DNA from: Nitrospirota bacterium
Lineage (GTDB): Bacteria; Nitrospirota; Thermodesulfovibrionia; Thermodesulfovibrionales; Magnetobacteriaceae
Reading direction: 5' to 3'
NCBI GenBank assembly: GCA_015233045.1
Contig: JADFYL010000001.1
Coordinates: forward strand, 1 to 64,000
DNA length: 64,000 nucleotides
The notes under the pieces were generated by a model, which was given only the letters and a program-made list of their open reading frames with translations, was not told the DNA's origin and made no database searches. Below, in pieces: positions 7,177 through 15,508 of the stretch (the stretch's first letter is position 1; each line of letters opens with the position of its first letter). Both the position numbers and the translations under genes were made by a program.

Positions 7177-9525
7177 ATGATTGATCGCGATAACTCTAAT
7201 AGGGGGGCAGTAAGTTTTTTAAACACGCCGCGGCTGACTGTCTTTATATCGGTAGCCGCCATAATGTTATCAATCATTACAGCCTTTTGGACAAAAGACA
7301 GGACAATAAAAAGAATCCATAGAGACGCGGTAGAGCGTTTAAATTCATATAATAGTTATTTGATTGACAAGGTGAACAACTATGGCGTCTTCCCTAAATT
7401 ATTATCAGAAAGACCTTACACTAAAGAATACTTGGAACATCCCGTTGACCAAAATGAAATGAACGAATATTTATCGCAATATAATGAATCTATTGAGGCG
7501 TCCGTAACTTATATCATTAATAAGAATGGAGTCGCAATCGCTTCAAGCGACTACAAGAGCGCCACCAGTTTTGTTGGCCAGGATTATGCGTTCAGAGAAT
7601 ATTTTCAAAACGCGATTAAGGGGATTCCCGATGAGGATATAGCTATTGGCACTGTATCAAAAAAGCTTGGTTATTACAGGTCATATCCGATAAGGAATGC
7701 CGTTGAGATAATCGGGGTTGCCGTGATAAAATACGATGTAAACATATTCACGCCTCAGAATACGAATTCCAAAGAGATAGTATTAATTGCAGACGATGAC
7801 GGGGTTATTTTTCATACCAGTGATAAGCGGTATCTCTACCACGCGCTGCACAAGTTACCGGAGGATGTCTTACAAAAGATACGACATGACAAGTCATACG
7901 CGGATGAGCCACTGCTGCCGCTCCCGATTATAAAGGAATCAGAAAAAGGTGGCATGAAATCCGTTACAATCCGCCATTATGACGGCTCCAATCAGGAGCA
8001 AGACACAGAATATTTGATGGTAGGGACACAGAGTAAGGACTCTATTTGGAATGTGCATCTGCTTGTCGGGCTTTCCGATGTTGGAACCGCGGTTAAGAAG
8101 AATGTCATATATGTATTGTTATTGATGTTTGTATGTTATCTGATTGGCATATTTCTGATTCACAGAGATAAATCACGGAAGGATTTACTGGAGAGCTATA
8201 ATGATTTATTAGAACAAATGGCGATTGTGGATAAACATGTAACGGAGCAGGAAATTATAAACTCTGTCCTGATATTATCGTTGTCATCTGATCCGATTGA
8301 GGTACATCTGCAGAGGAAATTAGAAGTAGTTCTGGAGCATCTCTCACAATCTAAAGGGTGTATTTTCCTTTATAACGAGGCGCTTAAAGTCCTTCAGATT
8401 GCGGCGCATCGTGGATTCAGCGACGAGCAGTTGGCAAAGTGCTCAGTAGTTCCCATTGGCCAGTGTCTGTGCGGGTTGGCGGCGTCAACGAAGGAGGTGG
8501 TGTTTTGTTCAGATTGTAACAAGGGCAGCCACACGATTTCCTACGAGGGGATGCCCCCCCACGGACAATACTGCGTGCCTATTGTTTCAACAGACAAGCA
8601 GACTGACCGGATGTTGGGGGTAATCAATGTCTATGTGGGCGCGGGCTATGAACGCAATGGCGATGACGAGTTATTTATAAAAAATATAGCGCATGTTATT
8701 GCGGGCGTTATTTTACGCAAACAAGAACTGCAGCTCATAGAGCTGGACAGAACTGAGAGTCTGACAACGCTGGCTGCGGGCATAGCGCATGAGATAAACA
8801 ACCCGTTATCTTTTATTAAGACATCTGTAAGCTCCTTCCAAAAAAATCTCGCGAAGGTTGAACATTTCATAAGACATACGCTGCTTTCGCAGGAGCCCTT
8901 CCCCGGTGAACAGACAGAATCATCATCACATCAAAAGAACATATTTGACGCGATTTCTATGATGAACAGTAAAATCAACTCGTCAAATAAGGGTATTGAG
9001 AGAATCATGGAAATCGTCAACGGGCTAAGGGTATTTACACGCCTCAACAAGACAGACATAGAGGAATTGGACATAAACAAGTGCATAGACGAGGCGTTGT
9101 CAATGCGAATAAGTAAAGACTCAGGCGTAACAATAGTCAGGGAATACGGGCAACCGCTGCCGTATCTTTGTGAGTCGCGTTCAATGAACCAATGTTTTTA
9201 TCATATAATAGACAACGCGGTTCAGGCGGTTAATGATGTCGGCACGATACGGATAGTTACGGCGATAACGGGTATGGAAGGCGAGCTAATAAAAATCAGG
9301 ATAGAAGACGACGGCGTAGGGATGACTGAGGATGCGGTGAAGCAGGCGTTTGTCCCATTTTTTACGACAAAAGAAGTTGGTTCAGGCAAGGGCCTGGGGC
9401 TGGCCATGGTGGACGGGATAATAAAGCGGCATGGCGGCAAGGTTTCATTAGAAAGTACAGAGGGTAAGGGGACGGCCATAACGATAATCCTGCCGCTTAT
9501 GCAAAATAAAATGTTCTACAATTAA
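7177..9525 (+). CDS. membrane sensor histidine kinase (Cache-like sensor, GAF, HisKA, HATPase)
   Basis: A 782-aa sensor kinase. TM1 (about 20-40) and TM2 (about 310-330) flank a periplasmic DctB-like Cache domain (Y-I-I-N-K-N-G-V-A-I-A-S-S-D, then F-R-E-Y-F). A cytoplasmic GAF domain at about 370-510 carries G-Q-C-L-C-G (Cys 430, 432) and a later H-G-Q-Y-C-V-P-I. The phospho-acceptor motif is A-H-E-I-N-N-P-L with His538; the N box, D-D-G-V-G-M and G-K-G-L-G-L-A-M ATP-binding boxes are intact. No receiver gene is adjacent, so its partner is elsewhere. The same unusual GAF type recurs in the 45195-47489 protein. It could sense organic acids via Cache (inference). Confidence 0.93.
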   Translation: MIDRDNSNRGAVSFLNTPRLTVFISVAAIMLSIITAFWTKDRTIKRIHRDAVERLNSYNSYLIDKVNNYGVFPKLLSERPYTKEYLEHPVDQNEMNEYLSQYNESIEASVTYIINKNGVAIASSDYKSATSFVGQDYAFREYFQNAIKGIPDEDIAIGTVSKKLGYYRSYPIRNAVEIIGVAVIKYDVNIFTPQNTNSKEIVLIADDDGVIFHTSDKRYLYHALHKLPEDVLQKIRHDKSYADEPLLPLPIIKESEKGGMKSVTIRHYDGSNQEQDTEYLMVGTQSKDSIWNVHLLVGLSDVGTAVKKNVIYVLLLMFVCYLIGIFLIHRDKSRKDLLESYNDLLEQMAIVDKHVTEQEIINSVLILSLSSDPIEVHLQRKLEVVLEHLSQSKGCIFLYNEALKVLQIAAHRGFSDEQLAKCSVVPIGQCLCGLAASTKEVVFCSDCNKGSHTISYEGMPPHGQYCVPIVSTDKQTDRMLGVINVYVGAGYERNGDDELFIKNIAHVIAGVILRKQELQLIELDRTESLTTLAAGIAHEINNPLSFIKTSVSSFQKNLAKVEHFIRHTLLSQEPFPGEQTESSSHQKNIFDAISMMNSKINSSNKGIERIMEIVNGLRVFTRLNKTDIEELDINKCIDEALSMRISKDSGVTIVREYGQPLPYLCESRSMNQCFYHIIDNAVQAVNDVGTIRIVTAITGMEGELIKIRIEDDGVGMTEDAVKQAFVPFFTTKEVGSGKGLGLAMVDGIIKRHGGKVSLESTEGKGTAITIILPLMQNKMFYN

Positions 9526-9587
9526 TATCAGGTTGCATACAAACGAGTAACAGGAACATTCCCCGACAAGCTCATGAGGGCGTTAAG

Positions 9588-10862
9588 TCACACAAACCTG
9601 TGCTTTAAATTCATTACGTCCCGATAGAGAACCACCCCAAGTATAATGTCAAGGCCATTGGTAACGGGGATGGCCCTGAAACTGTAGCGCGAAAACATCT
9701 CGGCTGCCTCAATAAGTGTGTTTTCCGGTTTCAGGGCGATGACGTTTGTCGTCATAATGGCCTCAAGTTTATCCTCTATACTTGCCTGTAGCGCCTCTTT
9801 AAGGTCAACCACGCCGAGCAGCGTGTCCTTTTCGTCAACTACGTATATGTACATTATCACGTCCTTGTCTTTGGCAATTTCACGATACTGTAGCAGCAGA
9901 TGGGACACCTGCGTATGCGGGGGGAGTTTTATGAAATGCGACGTTGAGAAATGGACAAGCTCCTCGTCATGTTTATCGAGCAGGAATTGCACCTTTTGGG
10001 CGTTTTCCTTATCAATTAGTTTCATAATCTCGTCCGCCTCCGCCGCTGGCAATATGGCAAGTATATCGGCTGCCTGGGCGGGAGTCATATCATTAATCAA
10101 TTCGGCAGCCCTCTCCTTCCTGATGCAACAGATAAGTTCTCTCTGAACGCGCGGCTCGATTTCCTCCAGCGTATCAGAGGCGTGCTCTGTTTCAAGTTCA
10201 TTGAATATGGCAAGGCGCTGTTCAGAGCTCAACTCCTCAAGGATGTCCGCCAGGTCAACCGGATGAATATCGGTGAGTTTCTCTTTCAGGACATTTAGCT
10301 TGACATTGCCCTTGAATGCGCCTGTATTTTCAGGCAACGGCTGGACGTAAGCCCATGACAGGGTCTCTTTTTTCAGGAAATCTGCCCCGAACAGAAACTT
10401 CACTATGGGTTTGAGGCCAAGTCTTTTTAGTAAGGCGTATCTGCTGAAATCCACGTCCGTAACATACAATACTTTATTACGCAGCTCCAGCTTTATATCA
10501 TAGACCATATCTATTTCATTATCATCCATGTCAAGGACTTTTTTATCAAGAATATGGGTATTGAGGAGCACCCTGCCTTCGGGCGGCTCGCCCTCATATT
10601 GGCTCAGACTTTCAAGTTCAACGGTAATCCTCGCGGCGTTGACCGTCGCTACACGTTCCCACGGTACGAGAAGCGCCTTGCCGCCAAATGGACGATGAAT
10701 GATAAAGTGGGTAACTCTGGGGATTTTCTCTTTCTCCACAATGGCAAGGTCCATCAGTTTCCCGATCTTTTCGTTTCCATTCAATACCTTTGTGCCAATA
10801 AGGTCACTTAAAAAGAACACCTCGGCATCCGTTTCCTTGTCCGTGTCAATTATAGTGTTCAA
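9588..10862 (-). CDS. soluble PRC-barrel / MgtE N-domain / CBS-pair protein (Mg2+ sensor-like)
   Basis: About 424 aa without membrane segments. Order: two PRC-barrel-like units (to about residue 160; VLNGNEKIGKLMDL and VLDMDDNEIDMVYDI), MgtE intracellular N-domain helices (about 215-310; IHPVDLADILEEL, MTPAQAADILAIL) and a CBS pair (about 315-426; VVDEKDTLLGVVDLKEAL and AIPVTNGLDIILGVV). In MgtE channels these domains bind Mg2+ and gate the pore; here the pore domain is absent. It lies 3' of an NRAMP gene and a 58-aa membrane peptide, so it probably regulates that transporter. TTG 10862 has GGAGG 6 nt upstream; a TTG at 10868 is less well placed. Confidence 0.85.
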   Translation of the reverse strand: MNTIIDTDKETDAEVFFLSDLIGTKVLNGNEKIGKLMDLAIVEKEKIPRVTHFIIHRPFGGKALLVPWERVATVNAARITVELESLSQYEGEPPEGRVLLNTHILDKKVLDMDDNEIDMVYDIKLELRNKVLYVTDVDFSRYALLKRLGLKPIVKFLFGADFLKKETLSWAYVQPLPENTGAFKGNVKLNVLKEKLTDIHPVDLADILEELSSEQRLAIFNELETEHASDTLEEIEPRVQRELICCIRKERAAELINDMTPAQAADILAILPAAEADEIMKLIDKENAQKVQFLLDKHDEELVHFSTSHFIKLPPHTQVSHLLLQYREIAKDKDVIMYIYVVDEKDTLLGVVDLKEALQASIEDKLEAIMTTNVIALKPENTLIEAAEMFSRYSFRAIPVTNGLDIILGVVLYRDVMNLKHRFV

Positions 10863-10874
10863 GGCCAACCTCCA

Positions 10875-11051
10875 TTATCTTACCAGTGTAATAAATTTAT
10901 AGCCCAACAATACCACAAGGAAAATCAGATAAAGCCGCAATAGCAGCAGCGAGAACTTTACCCACGGCGACATCTCCACGTTTGGGGTCTTGTATTTCTT
11001 ATTAATCTCGCGAACCTTAGCGTAATTATTTTTGAGAAAACTCCTTATCAT
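10875..11051 (-). CDS. 58-aa single-span membrane protein between NRAMP and MgtE-N genes
   Basis: A short gene with a basic N-terminal half (R-S-F-L-K-N-N-Y-A-K-V-R) and one transmembrane helix at about residues 32-53 (F-S-L-L-L-L-R-L-Y-L-I-F-L-V-V-L-L-G-Y). GAAGGAGG precedes ATG 11051, beginning right after the NRAMP stop. Its TAA overlaps the sequence that forms the Shine-Dalgarno of the MgtE-N/CBS gene, so all three are tightly coupled. No family is recognised. A role as a small subunit or linker of the transporter is inferred only from context. Confidence 0.7.
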   Translation of the reverse strand: MIRSFLKNNYAKVREINKKYKTPNVEMSPWVKFSLLLLRLYLIFLVVLLGYKFITLVR

Positions 11052-11071
11052 AAATGTTCTTGCCTCCTTCG

Positions 11072-12340
11072 CTATTTGAGTATATCAGGAAATAGGGTGC
11101 TTATTCCATAGATGCTTGATATGACGATTATGACCGCCACTATCCCCACAGTGACTATGTTTTGTGTCAAAGAATTTGTATATTCCCCCATGGTCTTTTT
11201 GTTGTTCAACAGGAGAATCAGAAAGACCAGAGCCGCTGGCAGCAAAGTAACCGCGACGACCTGTACAAATAGTGTGATAAGCACAAGCGGCGCTTTTGGA
11301 ATCAGCACTACAACCCCAGCCGAGGCCACGAGTAAGAAGAAGAACGCGTAAAACCATGGGGCCTCTTTTATCTTATAGTTTAGCGAGTGCGCCCAGCCGA
11401 AGACCTCTCCAAATGCCCATGAACTGGCAAGCGAGATGCAAACCGCGCCAAGGAAACCGGCGTCAAACAGGCCAATCGCCATTAAAGCACCGACATGCTT
11501 ATTGGTTCTCATCAGCATAATGGACGCTTGTGCCGCATCGTCAACGGCCACCCCTTTTAGTACCGTGCCGGTGACTATGATGATAAATACGGCCACAACC
11601 CCGGTAAACATCGAACCCATAAATGTGTCAATCTTGCCCCAGGGAATGTCCTTTTCCTTCATGGCCTTGTCAACGACGGCGCTCTGCTGGAAGAAGAGCA
11701 TCCACGGGGCTATCGTAGTGCCGACATTCGCCATAAGGAAAAAGAACAAGTCGTTATTAAAACCTCCCGGAAAGTTGGGAACCAGTCCATTGCTTATTAT
11801 GTCCTTGACAGATGGATTAATCAAAAACGCACATGGGATATAAATCAGATTTAGCCCACAAAAGACGAGGGTTATCTTCTCCCACGTCCAGTAGCTGCCG
11901 CTGAGTACCATGCCCACCATTACAACGCACATCACTATGACCGTTAGATAGGGCGATACGCCGAATATTTTAAGGGCGGATGTCATGCCGATGAACTCCG
12001 TCACCATCGTCATCCAGTTTACAATCAACAAATCCAGCAGCGAAAACCATCCCCAAAAGGCACCAAATCCCTCGAAAATTGCCTCCGCGTGACCCCGCTT
12101 TGTTACCGCGCCCAAACGTACCGTCATTTCCTGCACGTAGTAGCAGACGGGGATGAGTATTACGATAACCCATATAAGATTATAGCCGTACTTCGCCCCC
12201 GTTGCCGCGTACGTAGTAATGCCGCCCGCATCGTTGTCGGCGATCATCACAATAATGCCCGGCCCCGAAATAATGAGAAATAGTTTTATCGCCTTAATAA
12301 TCTTGCGATACTGGTAATACAACTGCGTAAAAATGCTCAT
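11072..12340 (-). CDS. divergent NRAMP-family divalent cation transporter
   Basis: A 422-aa polytopic protein with the NRAMP fold (about 11 hydrophobic spans). The TM1 ion site that normally reads D-P-G-N is D-A-G-G (37-40), and the TM6 site normally M-P-H is A-P-W (211-213). The transition-metal ligand Met and the Asn are therefore both missing while the Asp is kept. Loss of that Met is a feature described for NRAMP-related Mg2+ transporters, so Mg2+ (or another hard cation) is a better guess than Mn2+/Fe2+. The downstream MgtE-type sensor protein supports this. GTGGAGGG precedes ATG 12340. It follows pstB after 67 nt containing its own likely promoter. Confidence 0.9.
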   Translation of the reverse strand: MSIFTQLYYQYRKIIKAIKLFLIISGPGIIVMIADNDAGGITTYAATGAKYGYNLIWVIVILIPVCYYVQEMTVRLGAVTKRGHAEAIFEGFGAFWGWFSLLDLLIVNWMTMVTEFIGMTSALKIFGVSPYLTVIVMCVVMVGMVLSGSYWTWEKITLVFCGLNLIYIPCAFLINPSVKDIISNGLVPNFPGGFNNDLFFFLMANVGTTIAPWMLFFQQSAVVDKAMKEKDIPWGKIDTFMGSMFTGVVAVFIIIVTGTVLKGVAVDDAAQASIMLMRTNKHVGALMAIGLFDAGFLGAVCISLASSWAFGEVFGWAHSLNYKIKEAPWFYAFFFLLVASAGVVVLIPKAPLVLITLFVQVVAVTLLPAALVFLILLLNNKKTMGEYTNSLTQNIVTVGIVAVIIVISSIYGISTLFPDILK

Positions 12341-12357
12341 TATAAGCCCTCCACAGC

Positions 12358-12393
12358 ATATCCGATATAGGACATTATAGTATACCCGATATA
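12358..12393 (-). promoter_or_regulatory. promoter of the NRAMP operon flanked by a 12-bp direct repeat
   Basis: On the plus strand ATATCCGATATA (12358-12369) and ATACCCGATATA (12382-12393) match at 11 of 12 positions with a 24-bp start-to-start distance. A TATAAT on the minus strand (12374-12379) lies between them, 34 nt before the NRAMP start. The placement over the -10 region suggests an operator for a repressor or other regulator of the transporter. No clear -35 is seen. Confidence 0.5.
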
Positions 12394-12407
12394 AAAAATT
12401 ATTCTTA

Positions 12408-13157
12408 TCAGCCGAATCTGCCGGTTATATAATCCTCAGTCAGTTTATTGGAGGGATATGTGAACACCCTTGGGGTTTCGTCAAATTCTATCAGCTCGCC
12501 AAGCATTATAAATCCCGTGTAATCGCTCATCCTTGCCGCCTGCTGCATGTTGTGCGTGACGATTACTATTGTAACGGTATCCTTTAATTCAACCGCAAGC
12601 TCCTCGATTTTAGATGTAGAGATGGGGTCAAGCGCCGATGTAGGCTCATCAAAAAGCAGCACTTCCGGGGCAACCGCGAGGGCGCGGGCTATGACCAGGC
12701 GCTGCTGCTGCCCCCCTGAGAGCGTGTAAGCGCTCTCGTTGATTTTGTGTTTGACCTCGTCCCAAATGGCGGCCTGTTTGAGGGCAAACTCGACATGTCC
12801 GTCAAGTTCGTCGCGTCTTTTTACCCCCCTAAGCCGCAGCCCATAGGCAACGTTTTCGTATATTGACATAGGAAATGGGGTCGGTTTTTGAAACACCATC
12901 CCCACACGGCTGCGCAGCTCAATGATGTCTGTGTGCTCGGCCAAAATATTCATGTCATTAAACATGATCTCCCCTTCGTAGCGGTTACCGGGGTAGAGGT
13001 CGTGCATTCGGTTAAAGCACCTCAGCAGTGTCGTCTTGCCGCAGCCAGACGGCCCTATGAGCGCCGTTACGGCGTGTGCGTGTATAGGAATGCTTATGTT
13101 TTTAAGGGCATGCACTCCGCCCGCATAATAAAAGTTGAGCTGTTTTACCTCATCCAT
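12408..13157 (-). CDS. pstB: phosphate ABC transporter ATP-binding protein
   Basis: ATPase of the PstSCAB phosphate importer, 249 aa. Walker A is G-P-S-G-C-G-K-T-T, the PstB-specific segment F-N-R-M-H-D-L-Y-P is present, Q-loop [10 protein letters not shown], signature L-S-G-G-Q-Q-Q-R and Walker [12 protein letters not shown] are complete. No pstS, pstC or pstA is in the window, so this is an orphan. Its ATG immediately follows the TAG stop of the EAL-CBS-GGDEF gene, placing it in an operon headed by the zinc-ribbon gene, whose promoter has a Pho-box-like repeat array. That makes phosphate control of this operon plausible. Confidence 0.93.
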   Translation of the reverse strand: MDEVKQLNFYYAGGVHALKNISIPIHAHAVTALIGPSGCGKTTLLRCFNRMHDLYPGNRYEGEIMFNDMNILAEHTDIIELRSRVGMVFQKPTPFPMSIYENVAYGLRLRGVKRRDELDGHVEFALKQAAIWDEVKHKINESAYTLSGGQQQRLVIARALAVAPEVLLFDEPTSALDPISTSKIEELAVELKDTVTIVIVTHNMQQAARMSDYTGFIMLGELIEFDETPRVFTYPSNKLTEDYITGRFG

Positions 13158-15029
13158 CTATCGCCCATTCTCACTGTTATCACCCACACAATCGTGCCCA
13201 CAGTGCATCCTCTTGTCTCTGACAATTGAAAACCCCTCCTTTGACTTAGCGGCCTTCTTGACGTCCGTTGCTATGGACGCCAGATGCGCGAAGGATTCTA
13301 TTTTATATATCTCAGTACTCACCACACCAATTGACAAGGACAAAAGTTGATATCTCTCCGCCTGTCCTTTTCTGCTTACTGAATCATAATATCCTCTTTC
13401 ATAGTCGTTTTCGCCATGAAATTCCCTGAGCCTTGACTTAAAACTCTCTATCAGCATATTGCAAAGCGTGAGCGACATGTTCGGATGGGCAAGGAGGATA
13501 AAATCGTCCCCGCCGATATGCCCGACGAAGTTAAAATCATGTTGTTGTACCCTCACAATTTCCTCCATTATCTGCCCCAGCGTCCTGATTACCACATCGC
13601 CCTTTTCAAAACCATAGTTGTCGTTGTATGGTTTAAAATTATCAAGGTCTATGTAGCAGACATCGAAGTGTATGTTTTGGGTAAGTCTCTTGTTTATCTC
13701 CTCCGAGATAGATTTGTTGCCGGGCAGCCCCGTAAGCGGGTTGGCGTTTTTAGCAAGAGATATGGATTTCTCAGTAACAGCCGCTAACAGCTCGCTTATA
13801 GTGACAGAACCAAGGTATTTTCCGTTTCTTGTCACAGTAATGTCGTCGTAAAGCAATTCAACCTTCCTCATTCTAACCATCCCGGCAACATCTTCAATCG
13901 AAACGTTTCCCTCTACCGAGAGAAACTGCGTCTCCATCAGGTCATTGACCCTCTTACGGTAGTTTAGGGCACTGCCATAGCCGCACTTGCCAAGCATCTG
14001 ATTCTCTAAAAACCTCTGCCTGTTGATAATCCCGAAAATCCTGTCGTTTTCGACAACAGGCATACATCTAAAGTCACTATTACTTATTAAAGTATTAAAG
14101 GCCTCCATCAAGGTAGTATCTGGAAGGAGGCCGTCTCTCTTGACCGCAATATCGCCTATGAACACATTGTCAGGAAATTTGCTGTAACTATCCAGTTTTT
14201 TCCCCTTCTGGGAGCAAATTTCTACTTTGGCCTGGCTGTTTAGGCCGGGGGCGGGTCTTTGCAGGTAAAACCCCTGCAATAGCTCTATGCCCATGTTCAT
14301 AACATGCTTGAGTTCCTCTTCTTTTTCTATACCTTCGGCAATAACCTTTATGCCAAGCCTGTGGCACACTGTCGTAATGGCGTCAACCAGGTTATGCTTG
14401 ATAAGGGCCTTGTCCACATCGGAGATAAAATGCCTGTCTATTTTTACATAATCTGGTTCGATTATTGACAGCATCTTTAAACCACCATATCCCACCCCAA
14501 AATCATCTATTGCAATCTTATAACCCGTTTCTTTAAACTTATGAACGACCTTATTGAACGCGTCGTAGTTTGCGATAGCGCTTTCTTCGGTTATTTCAAG
14601 GACAATTTTATCTTTTGACAAACCCCATTCCCTTATATAGTGGTCAGTAATCTCACACCATCCGGGGTTATCTGTAATCGTCTCAGGGCAGATGTTTATG
14701 AATAAGTACGAATCGGTCTTGCTGATACCCTCCTGGGATGCCTTTACAAGGGCGTTTTCCTGACACGCCGAATCCAATATAGACAGTGTGTTGGTTACCT
14801 TAGCCTTTTCAAACAACTCGCCTATGTTAAACGGCGACGAAGTCCTTATAAGTCTGGTAAGGGCTTCATATCCATAGGCGCCCCCATCTTTCGACGAATA
14901 GATGGGCTGAAAGTGAATAGTTAAGGCATTAGTGTCTATTAACCGGTATATATGTTCTCTTGTTTCACCTAAGTCGTAATCCTTTGGTTTTTTAGCCAAG
15001 ACATCATCCAATGTCCATTTTGTTTTCAT
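13158..15029 (-). CDS. EAL - CBS pair - GGDEF bifunctional c-di-GMP protein
   Basis: A 623-aa cytoplasmic protein with no membrane segment. The EAL domain (about 40-290) keeps G-Y-E-A-L-T-R, N-I-C-P-E, E-I-T-E-E, D-D-F-G-V-G-Y, K-I-D-R, A-E-G-I-E and Q-G-F-Y-L-Q-R-P, so phosphodiesterase activity is expected. A central pair of CBS motifs (about 305-440) precedes a GGDEF domain whose active loop reads G-G-D-D-F, a conservative variant that may or may not be active. ATG 15029 has GGAGG at 7 nt. The same domain order is known in other bacteria. Position between a zinc-ribbon protein and pstB suggests a link between c-di-GMP and phosphate status (inference). Confidence 0.92.
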   Translation of the reverse strand: MKTKWTLDDVLAKKPKDYDLGETREHIYRLIDTNALTIHFQPIYSSKDGGAYGYEALTRLIRTSSPFNIGELFEKAKVTNTLSILDSACQENALVKASQEGISKTDSYLFINICPETITDNPGWCEITDHYIREWGLSKDKIVLEITEESAIANYDAFNKVVHKFKETGYKIAIDDFGVGYGGLKMLSIIEPDYVKIDRHFISDVDKALIKHNLVDAITTVCHRLGIKVIAEGIEKEEELKHVMNMGIELLQGFYLQRPAPGLNSQAKVEICSQKGKKLDSYSKFPDNVFIGDIAVKRDGLLPDTTLMEAFNTLISNSDFRCMPVVENDRIFGIINRQRFLENQMLGKCGYGSALNYRKRVNDLMETQFLSVEGNVSIEDVAGMVRMRKVELLYDDITVTRNGKYLGSVTISELLAAVTEKSISLAKNANPLTGLPGNKSISEEINKRLTQNIHFDVCYIDLDNFKPYNDNYGFEKGDVVIRTLGQIMEEIVRVQQHDFNFVGHIGGDDFILLAHPNMSLTLCNMLIESFKSRLREFHGENDYERGYYDSVSRKGQAERYQLLSLSIGVVSTEIYKIESFAHLASIATDVKKAAKSKEGFSIVRDKRMHCGHDCVGDNSENGR

Positions 15030-15042
15030 ACATGTGCCTCCT

Positions 15043-15231
15043 TCAGTATGCTCCTTGTTCCATGCAAACCATGACAGGGGCTTTGCCTGTCCGTTTCCTT
15101 CCCTCTTCAGCAAAATACCAGACTATGGGGAAAAAGTACCTGACTTCACACTTTGTACATGAATACAGATTACCCGCGAAGTACTCACCTTTAAGTTCAA
15201 GCTGGGAATTACAATCGTCACAATATCTCAT
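15043..15231 (-). CDS. 62-aa zinc-ribbon protein
   Basis: A small protein with two knuckles, C-D-D-C near the N-terminus and C-T-K-C at about residues 25-28, spaced as in a zinc ribbon, then an aromatic stretch and a basic C-terminus. Real gene rather than a chance frame: AGGAGG sits 5 nt before ATG 15231, and its TGA overlaps the Shine-Dalgarno of the EAL-CBS-GGDEF gene, giving translational coupling. No family name can be assigned. It is the first gene of the operon controlled by the repeat array at 15271-15339. Confidence 0.8.
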   Translation of the reverse strand: MRYCDDCNSQLELKGEYFAGNLYSCTKCEVRYFFPIVWYFAEEGRKRTGKAPVMVCMEQGAY

Positions 15232-15270
15232 CGTTTCCTCCTATGGTCAGGATATGCCGTTGTATGTTGT

Positions 15271-15339
15271 ATATTAAACGATGGGCTGTTACAAGAATAT
15301 TAAGGAATTATTAAGAATAGATTATATTTGTGTGAAATC
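15271..15339 (-). promoter_or_regulatory. promoter with five 8-bp half-sites at exact 11-bp phasing (Pho-box-like)
   Basis: Plus-strand half-sites start at 15288 (GTTACAAG), 15299 (ATTAAGGA), 15310 (ATTAAGAA), 15321 (ATTATATT) and 15332 (GTGAAATC), every step 11 bp. On the minus strand, after an 11-nt gap, comes a -10 TAATAT (15271-15276) and then the zinc-ribbon gene 40 nt further. Direct 8-bp repeats with 3-bp spacing match the layout of PhoB-family boxes, notably cyanobacterial ones. The downstream operon contains pstB. A matching array lies at 21941-22019. Confidence 0.65.
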
Positions 15340-15346
15340 TTGCAAG

Positions 15347-15452
15347 GGAGTACAGAAGCTGCCAACGGGGGGATAATCTCTCGTCTTGGCGATAAACAAA
15401 ACATTGTCAAAATTACGGGTGAGGGGGGTTACCCCCCTCGTCTTTAATCCTT
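15347..15452 (+). repeat. two-hairpin intergenic repeat, copy 1
   Basis: Shares a left block (GGAGTACAGAAGCTGCCAAC), a middle block (AAACAAAACATTG) and a right hairpin GAGGGGGG-TTA-CCCCCCTC (15421-15439) followed by a T-rich stretch with copies at 22701-22790 and 38772-38880. This copy sits beyond the 3' end of the TerC gene and could terminate that operon, although the T-run faces the plus strand. Confidence 0.6.
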
Positions 15453-15508
15453 TAGCAGCCTGTATATCAGTGACCAGTAGAAATAGCCTCTTATGTCCAC
15501 TCCGTGCC

